A stretch of DNA of 64,000 nucleotides from Microdon myrmicae (GCA_963931805.1 OZ007497.1:62238603-62302602); one strand, 5' to 3'. Counted from the first letter of the stretch, positions 32,372 to 43,525 are shown. Notes: generated by a model from the sequence alone, not told the origin. Made by a program: numbers and translations.

Positions 32372-33049
32372 TGTGATGTTTCCGCCACAGAAAATTTAAT
32401 GTAAAGTCAAATTGGTTACCTGTGGTTAATCAGTTAGGACTCCTCTTCTTCTTCAGAGGCTACTCCACCACCTTGGTTCTTCTTCAGGTTCTTCCTCCTT
32501 ACACGACCAGGGCGGCCACCACCAAATGGTGATTTTAGAGAGAAGTCGATGTGTTTCTGCGAATCCAATCGCACCACAAGCGATGGGATGTTCACCTCCT
32601 GCTTCCGTCTTTGACGGATTAAAACACGAGCATGATGGATAGATTTTTAGTTTTACGTTTAATTTCTAAACTTTAGCTTTTCTACGTTTAGTTCCAAACT
32701 TTTACTTTCACAATCTTTTTCTTTCTCAAAAATGTTACTTCTTTTTCAAAAACGGGACAATTTTCTTCTGCTTTTCCACTTCACTGCTGGCTGTAACTGA
32801 ACTCAATCAACTGACTGCACTGAAAAAACAGTATCCAGCAAACAAAATCAAAACATCCAACCTCTCTCCCTCTCCATCAGCATCCACTCCGAAAACAGAG
32901 ATCTAACTTCCACACGATCCACACTCGAACAGGAGTATGTTCGCACATTAAACATGTGGATCGTGTGTTTTTCTCACCACCTTACCATCTACTATTAAAT
33001 TACATTAAAAGCAATTAAATGATGGGGGTGGCGGAAACCGCACGTAACA
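32372..33049 (-). mobile_element. Solo LTR related to the gag-protease element, carrying RpS9
   Basis: On the minus strand it starts TGTTACGTGCGG and ends AACATCACA (678 bases), flanked by gggg (32368-32371) and gtgg (33050-33053), a 4-bp duplication with one mismatch. Removing it restores the LINE A reading KIRGYMAYW. The first ~390 bases and last ~55 bases align with the LTRs at 21332 and 25502 (including caggtaacc); the middle is an RpS9 coding fragment instead of RpS6. Confidence 0.88.
32434..32646 (-). pseudogene. RpS9: Ribosomal protein S9 3'-coding fragment inside a solo LTR
   Basis: Minus-strand frame of 70 codons plus stop. It reads KSIHHARVLIRQR, then the S4-type RNA-binding segment NIPSLVVRLDSQKHIDFSL, KSPFGGGRPGRV and an acidic tail (EEEEES), which is the C-terminal part of eukaryotic RpS9. 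Compared with the family it lacks four residues after RQR. It begins abruptly inside the protein, shows no intron and has the same sense as the LTR. It keeps the native-looking C terminus and stop. Confidence 0.92.
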
Positions 33050-36000
33050 GTGGTTATATGGCCTATTGGACTACGCACTCCAGCGACCGTGCCCGTGGAG
33101 GTACAGCTCTGATAATAAAACAAAATATACCTCATTTCCAACAAGAAGAAATAAAAGAAACTTTTATTCAAGCCTCCATTGTTGCTATCAACCTTAATGG
33201 AGCTGATTTAAATGTAGGTGCTGAATATTGCCCACCTAGACACACAATCTCAAAACAACAATTCACGGATATCTTCAAGAAGCTCGGACAAAGGTTTATA
33301 ATTGGTGGAGATTTCAATGTCAAGAACATCGCTTGGGGGTCAAGGTTGATTACTCCAGGAAAGGGAAAAGAATTGCTTACAGCCATCAAAGAACCAAAGT
33401 GCGAATTTCATTCATCTTGTTCACCAACATACTGGCCTACTGATAGCAACAAAACTCCTGACCTGATCGATTTCTTTATTTCGAAAGGAGTGTCATCGAA
33501 TTATGTTGAAACGGATAGTTTAGTTGATTTAACGTCTGACCACACTCCAGTACTGCTGAGATTAAATGCAGCTGTTCCCAGAAAGAACAGAAAACTAAAT
33601 CTTACAAACAAATATACAGATTGGGGAAAATTCCGAAAAGAGCTTAACAATCAGATTGAATTAAACGTAAAACTTCAAGATTGTGAAGAATTGGAACAAC
33701 AAGTACAACAATTTATCGAAACATTGAAAAGCGCAGCGCAACAGCAACTCCGGTGCCAAGTGATAAACCAGAACCAGCAACCACATACCCTATTGAGATT
33801 AGAGATCTAATCAAAGACAGGCGCAAAGCTAGACGAACCTGGCACAGATCCAGACACCCTAACGATAAAAAAATATTCAACAAGGTGAGCAATCTAGTTA
33901 ACAAATTAATTAAAGACCATAAACAGAGTTGTATAGATGAGTATCTAAGTGAACTAAGTCCGTCAGCGGATACGGATTACTCTCTCTGGAAGGCAACACG
34001 TAAATTTAAACGTCCCCTTATCCAAGTGCCACCTATAAAAGATACGCAGGGACAGTGGGTACGCAGAACTGAAGATAAAGTTGAAATATTTGCACAACAT
34101 CTGGCCTCAGTGTTCAAACCACATAACATCCACAGTAGTATTGACCCTTCACCCAGGTATCAAACTGAGCAAACAATCAAACCAGTGACCCCAATGGAGA
34201 TTGCCCAAGAAATCGACAAAAGTTTGAACCACAAAAAAGCATCAGACATCGATGCAATATCACCTCGCGTGTACAAGGAATTACCTCGAAAAGCTGTCAT
34301 TATGCTAACATATCTGTTTAATGCTTGCTTTCGACTAAGATACATTCCAAATTCATTCAATGATAATAATGCTCAAGAAACCAGAGAAACCAGCAGAAGA
34401 AGTAACGTCTTATAGACCCATATCGCTATTGTCGTCCATTTCAATACTGTTTGAGAAAATACTCCTCAAGCGACTCAAGCCACTCATCAATATTCCAGAC
34501 TTTCAATTTGGCTTTAGGAATAAACACTCAACTATTGAACAGGTGCACCGTGTGACCACAGCAATAGAAAAGGGTTTCGAAGAAAAGAAATATTGCCCAG
34601 CTGTCTTTCTAGATGCCTCCCAAGCATTCGACAGAGTATTGCATGAAGGTCTTATATATAAAATGAGTAAACTGTTTGCAGCAAACTATTGCCATCTACT
34701 CGAATCATACTTGTCTGATAGATCGTTCAAAGTAACACACGAAGGAGCTCAGTCTAGTTTCTATCCAATAGAAGCAGGCGTACCACAAGGAAGCGTCCTG
34801 GGACTTTTCTCTACTTACTATACACAGCAGACATCCCAACAACCAAGAACACATTGATAGGCATCTTTGCAGATGATACAGTTATAATATCAGCTGACGA
34901 TAATAAAAAAAAAGCTACACAACAATTGCAACAGACACTCAATGAAATTAGCCAATGGACCACTGATTGGAAAATTAAACTCAACGAGATGAAATCTATT
35001 CACGTAACATTTACATTGCGACGATCTCAACGGAATTCCAGTTCCCAAAGCAAATTCAGCGAAATATCTCGGTATACATTTGGATAACAGACTAAATTGG
35101 AGACATCATGTGAAACAAAAAGCTGAACAAATAAAGCTGAAACGTAGACAGATGTATTGGTTAATCGGGAATCACTCTCATATCAATCTCTATTGTAAAC
35201 GATTGATCTATCAATCTATCATCAAGCCGATCTGGATATATGGAATCCAATTATGGGGCTGTACAAAGCAATACAATAGAGATATAATTCAACGAAGCCA
35301 GAACAAATTCCTTCGCATTATCACGAATGCCTACCGTTTTGTGACAAATCAGGAAATTCATGAAGACCTAGAGATCAAATGGATTTATGAACTTATCCAA
35401 GAATATGCTGTCTAACACGAAAGACGCCTACATAATCATACCAACGTAGAAGCTATTCAGCTCTTGGATATTACCCATGAATTGAGACGACTGAAACGCA
35501 CGAAACCTCGAATTAATACGTTAAAATCTAACATACTAAAATCGAGTTGGGAGCTGAACACTGGTCCAGTAAATCCTTACACGTTTTACTTAATTAAACT
35601 AAATTAAGTACAATCTAAACCTAGTATTAAATTAAATTGTTAAGATTGTACTATTCATATCCAAGAAAGGATGTTAAAAAAAAGAAAATAAAAAAACGTG
35701 AGTTTTGGAATCCATTTTGTAGGATATGTTTTGCATATATTTTCCAGTTTCGCGTTCTTCGTATGTTATCAAGAATTCGTGTACGACAATGTTAGAATCA
35801 CTCACCTCTCCAACTACAATGCAAATGGTTAAGAAATGTCGACTTAGTTGCTGAACTTCTGTGGGACACGTTTCTGACAACATCATTGCTTGTCTATCAT
35901 ACTCAGATGGCATTATTCGATGCTCCACTCTTATTAATAGTGTCAAGAAATCCTTACAATAGCCCTGGAGTTGAATAATATGTGGCATCCGAGCTTAACT

Positions 36001-36496
36001 TCCATTATCTGATGTCCGTACGGAATTCCACCATAAAAAATTTCAATCTCAGAGTCTTCAAGTACTTCAAATATTGGTGGAACGTCTGCCACTGAAATTT
36101 TAAATAGAAAACATTTTTTTTTAAATAGAATGTACGATGTCTAGTAATAATATTTCAATATTTTTCATACTCGTTCCAATATAATGGATTTAAACTAGTC
36201 CTTCCATATCCGAATATTTTAAGAAAACAATCCGAACATTTCCTTTTTTAATTAATTAAATTAACACGATGAATTGTAAATTATTTACAATTTTTTCACA
36301 TTATAATTATATTGTTTTTTAATAAAAGAGAATTCTCAACCCATTAAATTGTGTTGCCACAATCTTCACTATTTGAAAAAATTGTCGGTGGTGTCCTTTT
36401 ATATCCTAGAAATCAAACCTAGCCTACTTCGGTTTTTCGATTGCAAGGTTCATATATACTTGTTGTTATAATAATTGGTGGTCATTAATCACGTGC

Positions 36497-36800
36497 GGAG
36501 TACTAGATGATTTTTCCTCCGAAAGTGCAGTGGAATTAAGGGACATATGTAAAATATTATAAGTGCAATGATGCGTAAGTAATTTTGAAGGAGATAATTA
36601 TAGCAGAAGCGACTATTTTTGCTGTATAACAATATCAATACATCAAGAAGGGTACTGGATAATTTTTCTTCCGAAAGTGAAGTGGAATTATGGGGTATAT
36701 GTAAAATGTTATATGCGGGATGTTGCATAAGTAATTTTGAAGGAAATAATTCTAGGAGGAGCGCCTGCTTTCGGTGTGTAACAGTATCAATACATAAAGA
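36497..36800 (+). repeat. Diverged ~150-bp tandem duplication
   Basis: Unit 1 from about 36497 and unit 2 from about 36650 share gtactggataatttttc, gaaagtg.agtggaatta, taagtaattttgaagga and agtatcaatacat. Repeated identically in the second duplicated segment (51361-51664). Confidence 0.75.
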
Positions 36801-36930
36801 AATTATTTTACTGAATTTTCGGACCACTGAAAATCATTTTCGATCTCGAGAAATCGTTCCACATCGCACTCTACAAGTCCCAGGCGGCCCCTTTCTGTTT
36901 AGCTATCTTACGCCAATTAAAAGGCGTATA

Positions 36931-36931
<1 letters not shown>

Positions 36932-36997
<66 letters not shown>
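36932..36997. repeat. (TA)n microsatellite, copy 1
   Basis: About 33 TA units. The matching tract in the duplicate (51797-51844) is about nine units shorter, which fits post-duplication slippage. Confidence 0.95.
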
Positions 36998-37000
<3 letters not shown>

Positions 37001-37015
37001 TAAAATAAGTAAGAA

Positions 37016-37297
37016 ATGTATAAAAAAAAACATACATTCCCCCCAGTTCCATGTAATGACGGCCATGTGACCAATAACATGTTTGCATGTTTAGCGACTA
37101 CCGTGACTGAGGACGAGGAGGAGGAAATCAGCGATCTTGAAACGAGGCTAGCCCGAGCAAGGGCGCAATTAGCAGTAAAGCGTCGCAGAAAAAAAGAATT
37201 GGCTGAAAAGGAGCAGCTAATCGTAAAACAACAGCAGCAGAAAAATCAACAACAATGTGCACAACAGAAGCCTAGCAAACGAAAAGGATGTCTATAG
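37016..37297 (+). CDS. Hypothetical 93-residue charged, coiled-coil-like protein
   Basis: The frame has an acidic EDEEEEISDLE segment, a long Arg/Lys/Glu helix (RLARARAQLAVKRRRKKEL) and a Gln-rich basic C terminus. It is preserved identically in the duplicate at 51864-52145. No family is recognised, and its place in a repeat block makes a real gene doubtful; it could be a captured exon or chance. Confidence 0.3.
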   Translation: MYKKKHTFPPVPCNDGHVTNNMFACLATTVTEDEEEEISDLETRLARARAQLAVKRRRKKELAEKEQLIVKQQQQKNQQQCAQQKPSKRKGCL

Positions 37298-37765
37298 CGT
37301 TTGGGATAATAGTGAAGAACGTGTGATTCGAACTGACGCTATGACAGTTAAAATCACCAAAAATTGAACCTAAGCGTAACATATCGGGCTGCTGGCTTGG
37401 TTTAGAATTCGATTTAAAACTCAAGTATATTCCACTGATGTGAATTGTTATGTTATCGCTATGGTATACGCCGAGTCAGAAGTAAAAGAAAAGTGGTGTC
37501 AGACGAACGTGGTGTCCCGTTAATCAATCGAGAAAGAGAAACGCGTTGTGCTTCAAAATAGACTAGTTACAATTACTTATTTGTCGAAAAGAGGAGATAT
37601 TAATTTGACACGTCCACCTTGCATCTATTTGTATAAAGTATTAGAGATAAATCTAAGTTAAACCGAATGAAAAAAAACATTAACAATTATACTACAACCC
37701 AGTGAATTCTTTTGTTTGTCTCCTTTCAATTGTGCTGGACCATTTTCGTTTGCAACGTTGGGGAA

Positions 37766-39166
37766 GCCACCAAATAACGGTTGCAGTTCTTTTTGAACAG
37801 TTGAGGTTGTAACCCTCCGGGAACACTTGCGTGGGTAAGGAGTTCCACAGCTTCCCCGCTCTGTAACGGAACGAGTTCTGATGCAGGGATGTTCGCGCCG
37901 TCGGGAGATGAACCGCAAACTGGTGCGATCCGTCGGATTGTCTTGTGGAGCGCATATAAGCCGAATTGCATGGAACAATACCAAGAATCTCCGAAGAACA
38001 GTACCCGTGATAATATTTGTAAAACAGACAGAGGTCGGGTACGCGCCTTCGATGTGATAGCGGCTGTACTCCCGACGTCAGCGCCGGGTCCCAGATCAGG
38101 TGGATCGCTGTATGCTCTCAAGTAGGTCGAGGGTATGTTTAGGAGCAGGGCTCCAAACATGAGGGCAATATTCGAGCGCTGGTCTAATGTGGGATTTATA
38201 CAGAAGAAGAAGTTGGGGCGGAGTAAAATATTTCTTGGCCCTAAAAAGATAGCTCCGTTTTCCTGAGGCTGACCTGGCGATGCTCGACACGTTTTATGCC
38301 ACAATACATTCTCACAGACTGTGACGACGAGCAATTGCAAGCTTTCTCAATATTCGAGGGCCAGGCCATTCATCAACACCTATGGAACCGATGATCCACT
38401 TTTTCTTGTGAATGTCCTATGCTGTGTTTTCGTTACATTGAAGTCAACGAGATTGATCTTTCCCCACTGCAGGACCTTCTCCAGATCCCGATTTACAGAT
38501 TTGACCTGGCTACATCTCAGCTGGTGCGACGCTAATACACCAATCAGCCGAACACTCGAACAGACGGAAACAAGCGTACTGTCATCCGCAAAACTGAACA
38601 CTTTGTTATCCGTTGTCTCCAATGAATCATTTATGTGAAGCAAAAACAAGGTCGGAGCAAAATAGAACCTTGAGGTACCCCCGAATTAACAGGATACAGA
38701 TCCGAACACTTGTCATCCACAACAACCCGGATTGATCGATTTTCGAGGAAGCTCTTCGTCCACTCGCAAAGTTGTTGGGAAATTGATTCTTGACTCACCA
38801 TGGCGCTCAATCGCAGATATCCATATATCGATTATAAGGTTCAAAAGGTCTCCCTTGGACCCCCTGCCACAGAATCCGTGTTGACAATCATTCAGACGTC
38901 CGTTGCGCTCCAAATACTTAATTAAGTCAGTATTGATGACTTTTTCCATCACCTTAGATAACATAGACAGTAATGCTATCGGTCGGCAATTTTGAGGGAG
39001 ACACTTTTTTCCCGTCTTTGGGATTGGCTGAACTCGAACGATTTTCAAGAAGGTAGGAAAGGTCTTCCATGCATAAGATAAGCGGAAGAGTCTGCCAAGA
39101 ACCGGCGATAGTTCTGCAGTACAGTTCTCAGGGACTATTGCTGGTATTCCGTCCGTCCCGGTTGCC
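37766..39166 (-). pseudogene. LINE family B, copy 2, truncated at both ends
   Basis: Minus-strand reading covers the same RT as 4565-6754: PAIVPENC, QPIPKTGKKCLPQN (38990-39030), SFADDSTLV (about 38580) and RYRAGKLWNSLP (about 37840). An internal deletion removes the segment with the first palm Asp (the LDISKAFDRVWH region, near 38790), and frameshifts occur. The poly(A) end is missing because of the 834-base deletion in this duplicate; the 5' side meets LINE C head to head. Confidence 0.88.
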
Positions 39167-39169
39167 AAC

Positions 39170-41072
39170 AGAAAGCACAATTAAGGCTCTAGTCGTGAAT
39201 GTAAATTCACTTATCAGAATCGAGAGAAGAGCCGCTCTCTTTAAACTGTTGCACGACGAAAGTCCTGACGTGCTTCTGGCTAGCGAAACTAAGCTGAATC
39301 AGAGGCATAAACTATGTCACACAAACTGCGACATTATACGAAGAGACCGGCCCAACTCCACACAAGGAGGGGTGGCAATTTTTGTTAAAAAAGAACTTCA
39401 ACATAAGGTAATATATAGTGGCGGGATGCGCAGATTTCAGGTGCTTGAAGCGTGCATCATCCGCATACCCTTCCGACAAGGTAGGAGAATGTATGTGATA
39501 TCTGCCTACGCACCAGAAGCACATCAACAAAATCTATTTATAGTGGAGCTAGAGACTCTTTTCAAATGCTTACAACTTTACTCGGAAGGGAACTATTACG
39601 TCGTGGGTGTCGATTTGAATGCTAAACACCCAAATTGGGGAAATAACATATCCAACACGAGAGGAAATCAATTGGCTGGTTGGCTAGATCAACATCGCAT
39701 TGAATATAAGGCTGACCTGCTAGCTACAGAATATCCTTCGTTCTCCAGAGGGGGATCGTTCCTAGATATTATGCTTATTGACACACGACTTAAACATACA
39801 CATACTAACAGACAAAATATAAACTGCCTACGCACAATTGAGTATGACAGCGACCATTGTGCATTATCAATCCTGATAAAAACACCAAGCGAAGTTGCGG
39901 AACTCGGTGAATGTATGATACCGCAACCCTATAACTATGGGGGTATGCGATGGACGCGTTTCACGAGAACCTTAACAAGAGAAATTCGCTTAAAAGTTAT
40001 TAACCCTCCTACCAACAGAAACATATCCAACGATGATATCGACAAATACATACAAAACATGGACGAAACCATAAAACAAACTATGGACAAGACAATACTA
40101 AAAACCACGCCTACGGACAACATGAACATTTACCCAAACGCCAAAATCAACGCACTCCACAGGAAAAAAAGTAGACTTCTGTCGCAACTAAAACTACGGT
40201 ACAGACGATTTATTGATAGGCACGACCAGGAGATAATATCACTGAAGTCCAGATTAAAAAATCTCCAACAGCTGATAAAAGCCAACTATAGGCGATCAGC
40301 AAATTTGTATTGGAACAACAAAGTTCGGGCGGTAAAATCCAACAACCCTAGTATGTTCCCGCAAATTAATAAAATATTTAGACGGAGTAATGAAAACGAG
40401 ATTCAGTGTCTCCAAATACCTCGAACTGACGAAACCCAACGAATGCTGACAAATATAGGCATAGACACAAACAACGCGGTCCTAAATGATGAACTTTTTG
40501 TGTTTAAAGATCCCTTGGAAAAGGTGAATGTTGTAGTCTTTCAAGAACTGTACAAGGCAAGTGAAGTAATTCACCGCAACCATGACTTGGAGGATAAAGT
40601 TCTAAGGAATTATCGTCATCTTCGAAATGACATTTCACAGTGGCGATCAGAAAACCATGGTTTTATCGAATTCAGTAATGAAAATACGGCAAACGCCGAG
40701 ATCACTGTCGAAAGCGCCAACAGCCTTTTGATCACTAGTGAAGACATCCATGGCGTCTTTGCATCGTTAAGAAACAAAAAATCAGTTGGAATCGATGGAG
40801 TACCCAATGTCGTACTAAAACATCTTTCTCCAATCGCGATTGACATATATGCAGTCTTGTTTAACAACGCTCTGAACAACGCACACTATCCAGTACGTTG
40901 GAAAACAGCCATCATCCAACCGTTACCAAAAAACGGGAAAGACAAAACAAACCCAAACAGTCTGCGATCGATCAGTTTGTTACCGAGTATCAGTAAAGTA
41001 TTCGAAAAGGTTCTAAACAAGGCTCTACTTAAATGGGTTGAGGACAATAATATTATTCCAAATAACTGCTGA
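39170..41072 (+). CDS. LINE endonuclease and start of reverse transcriptase (family C), 3'-truncated
   Basis: One open frame of about 630 codons. An APE-type endonuclease comes first: VVNVNSL, LLASETKL (catalytic Glu), ISAYAPEA, VGVDLNAKHPNWG (Asp/Asn), YDSDHCALSI (Asp-His). A ~250-residue linker follows, then the RT fingers (KKSVGIDGVPNVVLKHL, SISLLPSISKVFEKV). The frame stops at 41070-41072 where BEL sequence begins, so the catalytic palm is gone. The style fits the I/Jockey group. Confidence 0.85.
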
Positions 41073-41108
41073 CTCACTATTCTTGGGTGCAGTTCCTTTT
41101 CCGCTGGC

Positions 41109-42932
41109 TTAATCTTGACCGTTGGCAGCTGCACTGGGGCAGCTCGCTAGGGTGGAGGCGATTGGTGCTGTTGACCATGGTTGGGGAGCCTGACTTGAGC
41201 GCGTACTGAGCCTCGAGGAGCTTCGTCTGTTCCTCCAGGTATATTTCTTCGGTTTCGCCGAAACAATCCTCCGCGAAGTATGTGTGCTGTAGATAGTCCG
41301 GTGTCGCCGTGACGAAGATGTCGTGGTGCCGTTTGGAGAAGGCTTCCCATTCGGCGCGGAGTGCATGTTTGGTTGCCTCGATTGCTGTCGGACTTGGTTG
41401 TCCGCGAATTGAGCGGCGATGAGTTCCTTAATCGTGGTCGGTTGTTGTACGAGAGCTGATGTTGGAGGCACTTTGGTTTGAACTCTCGTTGTAAAAAGTT
41501 CGTCGTCCTGCTTTCGTTTTGCGGCAGCAGCGGTTTCCGACTCGTGTTTGTGATGAGCACGTGTATGATCTCTGCCGACCGAGGAATGTCGTCGGTTGAG
41601 ATCCTTTGGGTTCCGCCGGCCGAGGAATGTCGTCGGGGAACCGTTGTCAATGTTGTCGCCGTCGCCGCCGTCACCACTGTTTGATCCATTGTCGGCTCCG
41701 TTACGCAGCGTGTGAAAGCAGGTATGATCTCTTCCGAGCGAGGAATGTCGTCGGTCTAGATCTTTGGTGTTCCGCCGACCGAGGAATGTCGTCGGGGAGC
41801 CGTTGTGTTGGTTCGTCGATGTCTTTGCCAGCATTCGCTTCTGCACTGGGCGCAGCTTCGTTAGATCGGTTTCTCCCTTTTCTGTAGGATGATCGGGTCT
41901 GCGATTCGTTCTTTCAATTCCTTGGAGGTGGCAATGATCTCGTCCGCCCTCTTCTGGTGGCAGCGGTTCTAATATAAGATCATGATCGGCCGCTTGCCCT
42001 GCACTCCTTTGTTCAAGTGGCTCCTCATTCTCATTGAGAGATTCACCTAACAAAGGTGATTCAGAAAACAAATATTTAAGGGGTGATCTATAGCTGGCAT
42101 GGAATGAAGGATATAGCGTTTTGTCTCTGCCCAGCAACTTCGCCTCTTGGTCTGGGGGAGCATTTTCCTTATTATCGAGAAGACATGCAGTTGAGTCGTT
42201 AGCTTGTAAAATAAGATCACATGCAATTCCCTCTAACAAGATCGGAGTAATTTCGGCACTGTTAAGCAACTCATCGGACGGGTTGTCTACCAAAGCTTCT
42301 TTGTCATTGTTATCATTAAACCCAGCAACCACTGCACCTGGTCTCTCTCGGTTGTCGTCTACTACATCGGAAAATTCGAATTTGTCTTTTGCCTTTTGGC
42401 ATTCGTCGGAATCAAATATTAAATTTAAACCTAACTCATGGATAGCACTGGCGTTTAAGCGTCGTTTTATTCGACTTACTTGGCTTGTGGGAATGGAACA
42501 CTTCGCTGAGAAGTCAACTGCAATATTTTGGGAATTCTTCTTGACCATAGCTGCATCGACTGTTCCCTTTTTCACTGTTAATAAACCGGGTTCGTCGGTA
42601 CCGTCAACCGGTTCTAATGTGTTGTTTAGATCAATGTTGATGTCCTCATTAAGAAGGGATGTTTCACAGTCGTTATCCCTAGTAATTTCAGTCGTCCTTG
42701 ATTTGTGTCGAGTCAGGTTGCAGTGTCTATGTGCCGCGAACTGGGCGGCGATGATGTAAATCCAGATCGGCACTGGATCCGGCTCGACGTACCAGAAAAT
42801 GTTACGTTGAAGTGGTGGTACGCGTATCGTTGGCCGCCGATGGACGGTCACAACGAACAATGGCTGTAGCAAAGAAGAGAGAGCAGCGTGGTCAATGCAG
42901 CAGAGCACGTCACCAATTGAACTTCGCAGCAC
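41109..42932 (-). CDS. 607-codon frame: unrecognised protein segment followed by out-of-frame BEL gag
   Basis: The frame opens in the LTR and crosses the primer site, so the true start is unknown. From about 42720 to 41890 it encodes an acidic, low-complexity protein with a NKENAPP motif and SPLKYLFSESPLL; the composition suggests a host regulatory protein rather than Gag, but I cannot name it. From 41880 to 41560 are Arg/His-rich repeats. After about 41440 the BEL Gag homology (AFSKRHHDIFV, EIYLEEQTKLLEAQYAL) is in another frame, so an indel separates the two parts. Confidence 0.45.
   Translation of the reverse strand: MLRSSIGDVLCCIDHAALSSLLQPLFVVTVHRRPTIRVPPLQRNIFWYVEPDPVPIWIYIIAAQFAAHRHCNLTRHKSRTTEITRDNDCETSLLNEDINIDLNNTLEPVDGTDEPGLLTVKKGTVDAAMVKKNSQNIAVDFSAKCSIPTSQVSRIKRRLNASAIHELGLNLIFDSDECQKAKDKFEFSDVVDDNRERPGAVVAGFNDNNDKEALVDNPSDELLNSAEITPILLEGIACDLILQANDSTACLLDNKENAPPDQEAKLLGRDKTLYPSFHASYRSPLKYLFSESPLLGESLNENEEPLEQRSAGQAADHDLILEPLPPEEGGRDHCHLQGIERTNRRPDHPTEKGETDLTKLRPVQKRMLAKTSTNQHNGSPTTFLGRRNTKDLDRRHSSLGRDHTCFHTLRNGADNGSNSGDGGDGDNIDNGSPTTFLGRRNPKDLNRRHSSVGRDHTRAHHKHESETAAAAKRKQDDELFTTRVQTKVPPTSALVQQPTTIKELIAAQFADNQVRQQSRQPNMHSAPNGKPSPNGTTTSSSRRHRTIYSTHTSRRIVSAKPKKYTWRNRRSSSRLSTRSSQAPQPWSTAPIASTLASCPSAAANGQD
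41563..41880 (-). repeat. Tandem repeat of about 159 bp, two units, with a shorter subrepeat
   Basis: Units begin at 41563 and 41722 (gtatgatctct). Each contains two copies of a ~20-base subrepeat around gaccgaggaatgtcgtcgg, making four in all. The period is a multiple of three. Confidence 0.8.
42778..42794 (-). other. Primer binding site, tRNA-Tyr-like, BEL fragment 1
   Basis: The minus strand reads TGGTACGTCGAGCCGGA, two mismatches from the tRNA-Tyr-complementary TGGTCCTTCGAGCCGGA found in the second BEL element. The next bases (tccagt) are also shared. Confidence 0.65.
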
Positions 42933-43521
42933 AAACAGTAAGATACCTCGAACACATAATAGAATACAACACAGTAAAGGACTAGTAAAAGATAACTTAA
43001 CTTTTATTTCCTATCATTTAAATTGTACAGCCTTGTTTTATTTCTCTCGACTGTTGCTGGCGATGATTGCTCCGATAACGAGCCCGTTGAAGGTTGAATG
43101 CAGACTGACTCATTGGCATAACTGCCAATTCAAAAGGCGACGCTATGACATCATCGTGGTGACAATGATGGCCAATTGAGATTTCTCCAGTACATTCCAG
43201 CACATTTAATTGCCAATCCGCAACATATACAAAGTAACAAAATCTATTTAAACACAATAGATGTCAAATAATTGAATTTTAAATTTCCCATGCTATAGTC
43301 GTTAATGTCAAAGACAGAAAAAAATACTTTAAAGTAGGCAGTGATAGTGAATGTAATTTATAAAATAATATAAAGTAGAACCAAATAAAAAAACATTTAT
43401 ACAACACAACAACCCCTGTGCGTTAATTATTCTTCCCTTCTTCCTGTGAACAATTTTTCGACGGACAAGTGTTGGCGGATTCGTGAACTTAGTGCCCGTG
43501 TCAGGTACAACTACTTCTACC
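42801..43521. repeat. LTR-derived sequence: BEL LTR part and 3' end of a TGTGG-type LTR
   Basis: The left part, read on the minus strand, should be the LTR of BEL fragment 1 (poly(A)-type signal near 43045). The right part ends with gtgcccgtgtcaggtac (43492-43508) and ctaccccca, the plus-strand 3' end of the TGTGG LTR family. The boundary between them is unclear. Open frames here have no support. Confidence 0.45.
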
Positions 43522-43525
43522 CCCA

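Larger units (their letters stand above)
32193..35695 (+). pseudogene. Jockey-like LINE (local family A), interrupted by an LTR with RpS9
   Basis: The endonuclease begins about 32240 (ITWSANG, then LISGTHF, where the usual catalytic Glu of the SETH motif is Gly). After the LTR it continues from 33054 with YMAYWTTHSS, GGDFNVKNIAWG and TSDHTP. Reverse transcriptase follows in several frames: SYRPISLLSS (34414), FLDASQAFDRV (34600), AGVPQGSVLG, IFADDTVI (catalytic FADD, 34863), ending at the stop near 35415. A poly(A)-like tail lies at 35673-35695. At least four frameshifts make it inactive. Confidence 0.85.
35696..37765 (+). other. Unclassified block between LINEs, probably LTR-derived
   Basis: In copy 2 the equivalent block ends with gtgcccgtgcatggcac and tccccaca (52627-52667), like other LTR 3' ends here, so at least its right part is probably an LTR. 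Segments near 37310-37490 recur, diverged, at about 44800-44960, 45230-45370 and 45880-46110. A minus-strand frame at 35674-35988 (104 codons, extendable upstream by a frameshift to about 36110) has protein-like composition, but I do not recognise it. Confidence 0.45.
35062..39166 (+). repeat. Segmental duplication, copy 1
   Basis: Direct repeat of 49940-54849, nearly identical by eye. It includes the LINE A 3' end, the 35.7-37.7 kb block and LINE B copy 2. Relative to copy 2 it has a longer TA repeat, an extra 15 bases near 35120 and lacks about 834 bases (52616-53449 of copy 2), with only one base of junction homology. The right limit coincides with the start of LINE C. Confidence 0.92.
41073..42800 (-). 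mobile_element. BEL/Pao element fragment 1 (primer site, insert, gag start)
   Basis: On the minus strand: LTR end near 42800 (aacgtaaca), a short spacer, the primer site 42794-42778, about 1.3 kb of sequence with a long open frame, then a BEL-type Gag N terminus (about 41440-41110). It is cut off at 41072 by LINE C. The Gag segment is similar to that of the BEL element at 57298-61607. Confidence 0.7.

Noticed and set aside
36930..36997. Tyr-Ile repeat protein encoded by the TA repeat
   Set aside because: Frames there are produced by a (TA)n microsatellite whose length differs between duplicated copies.
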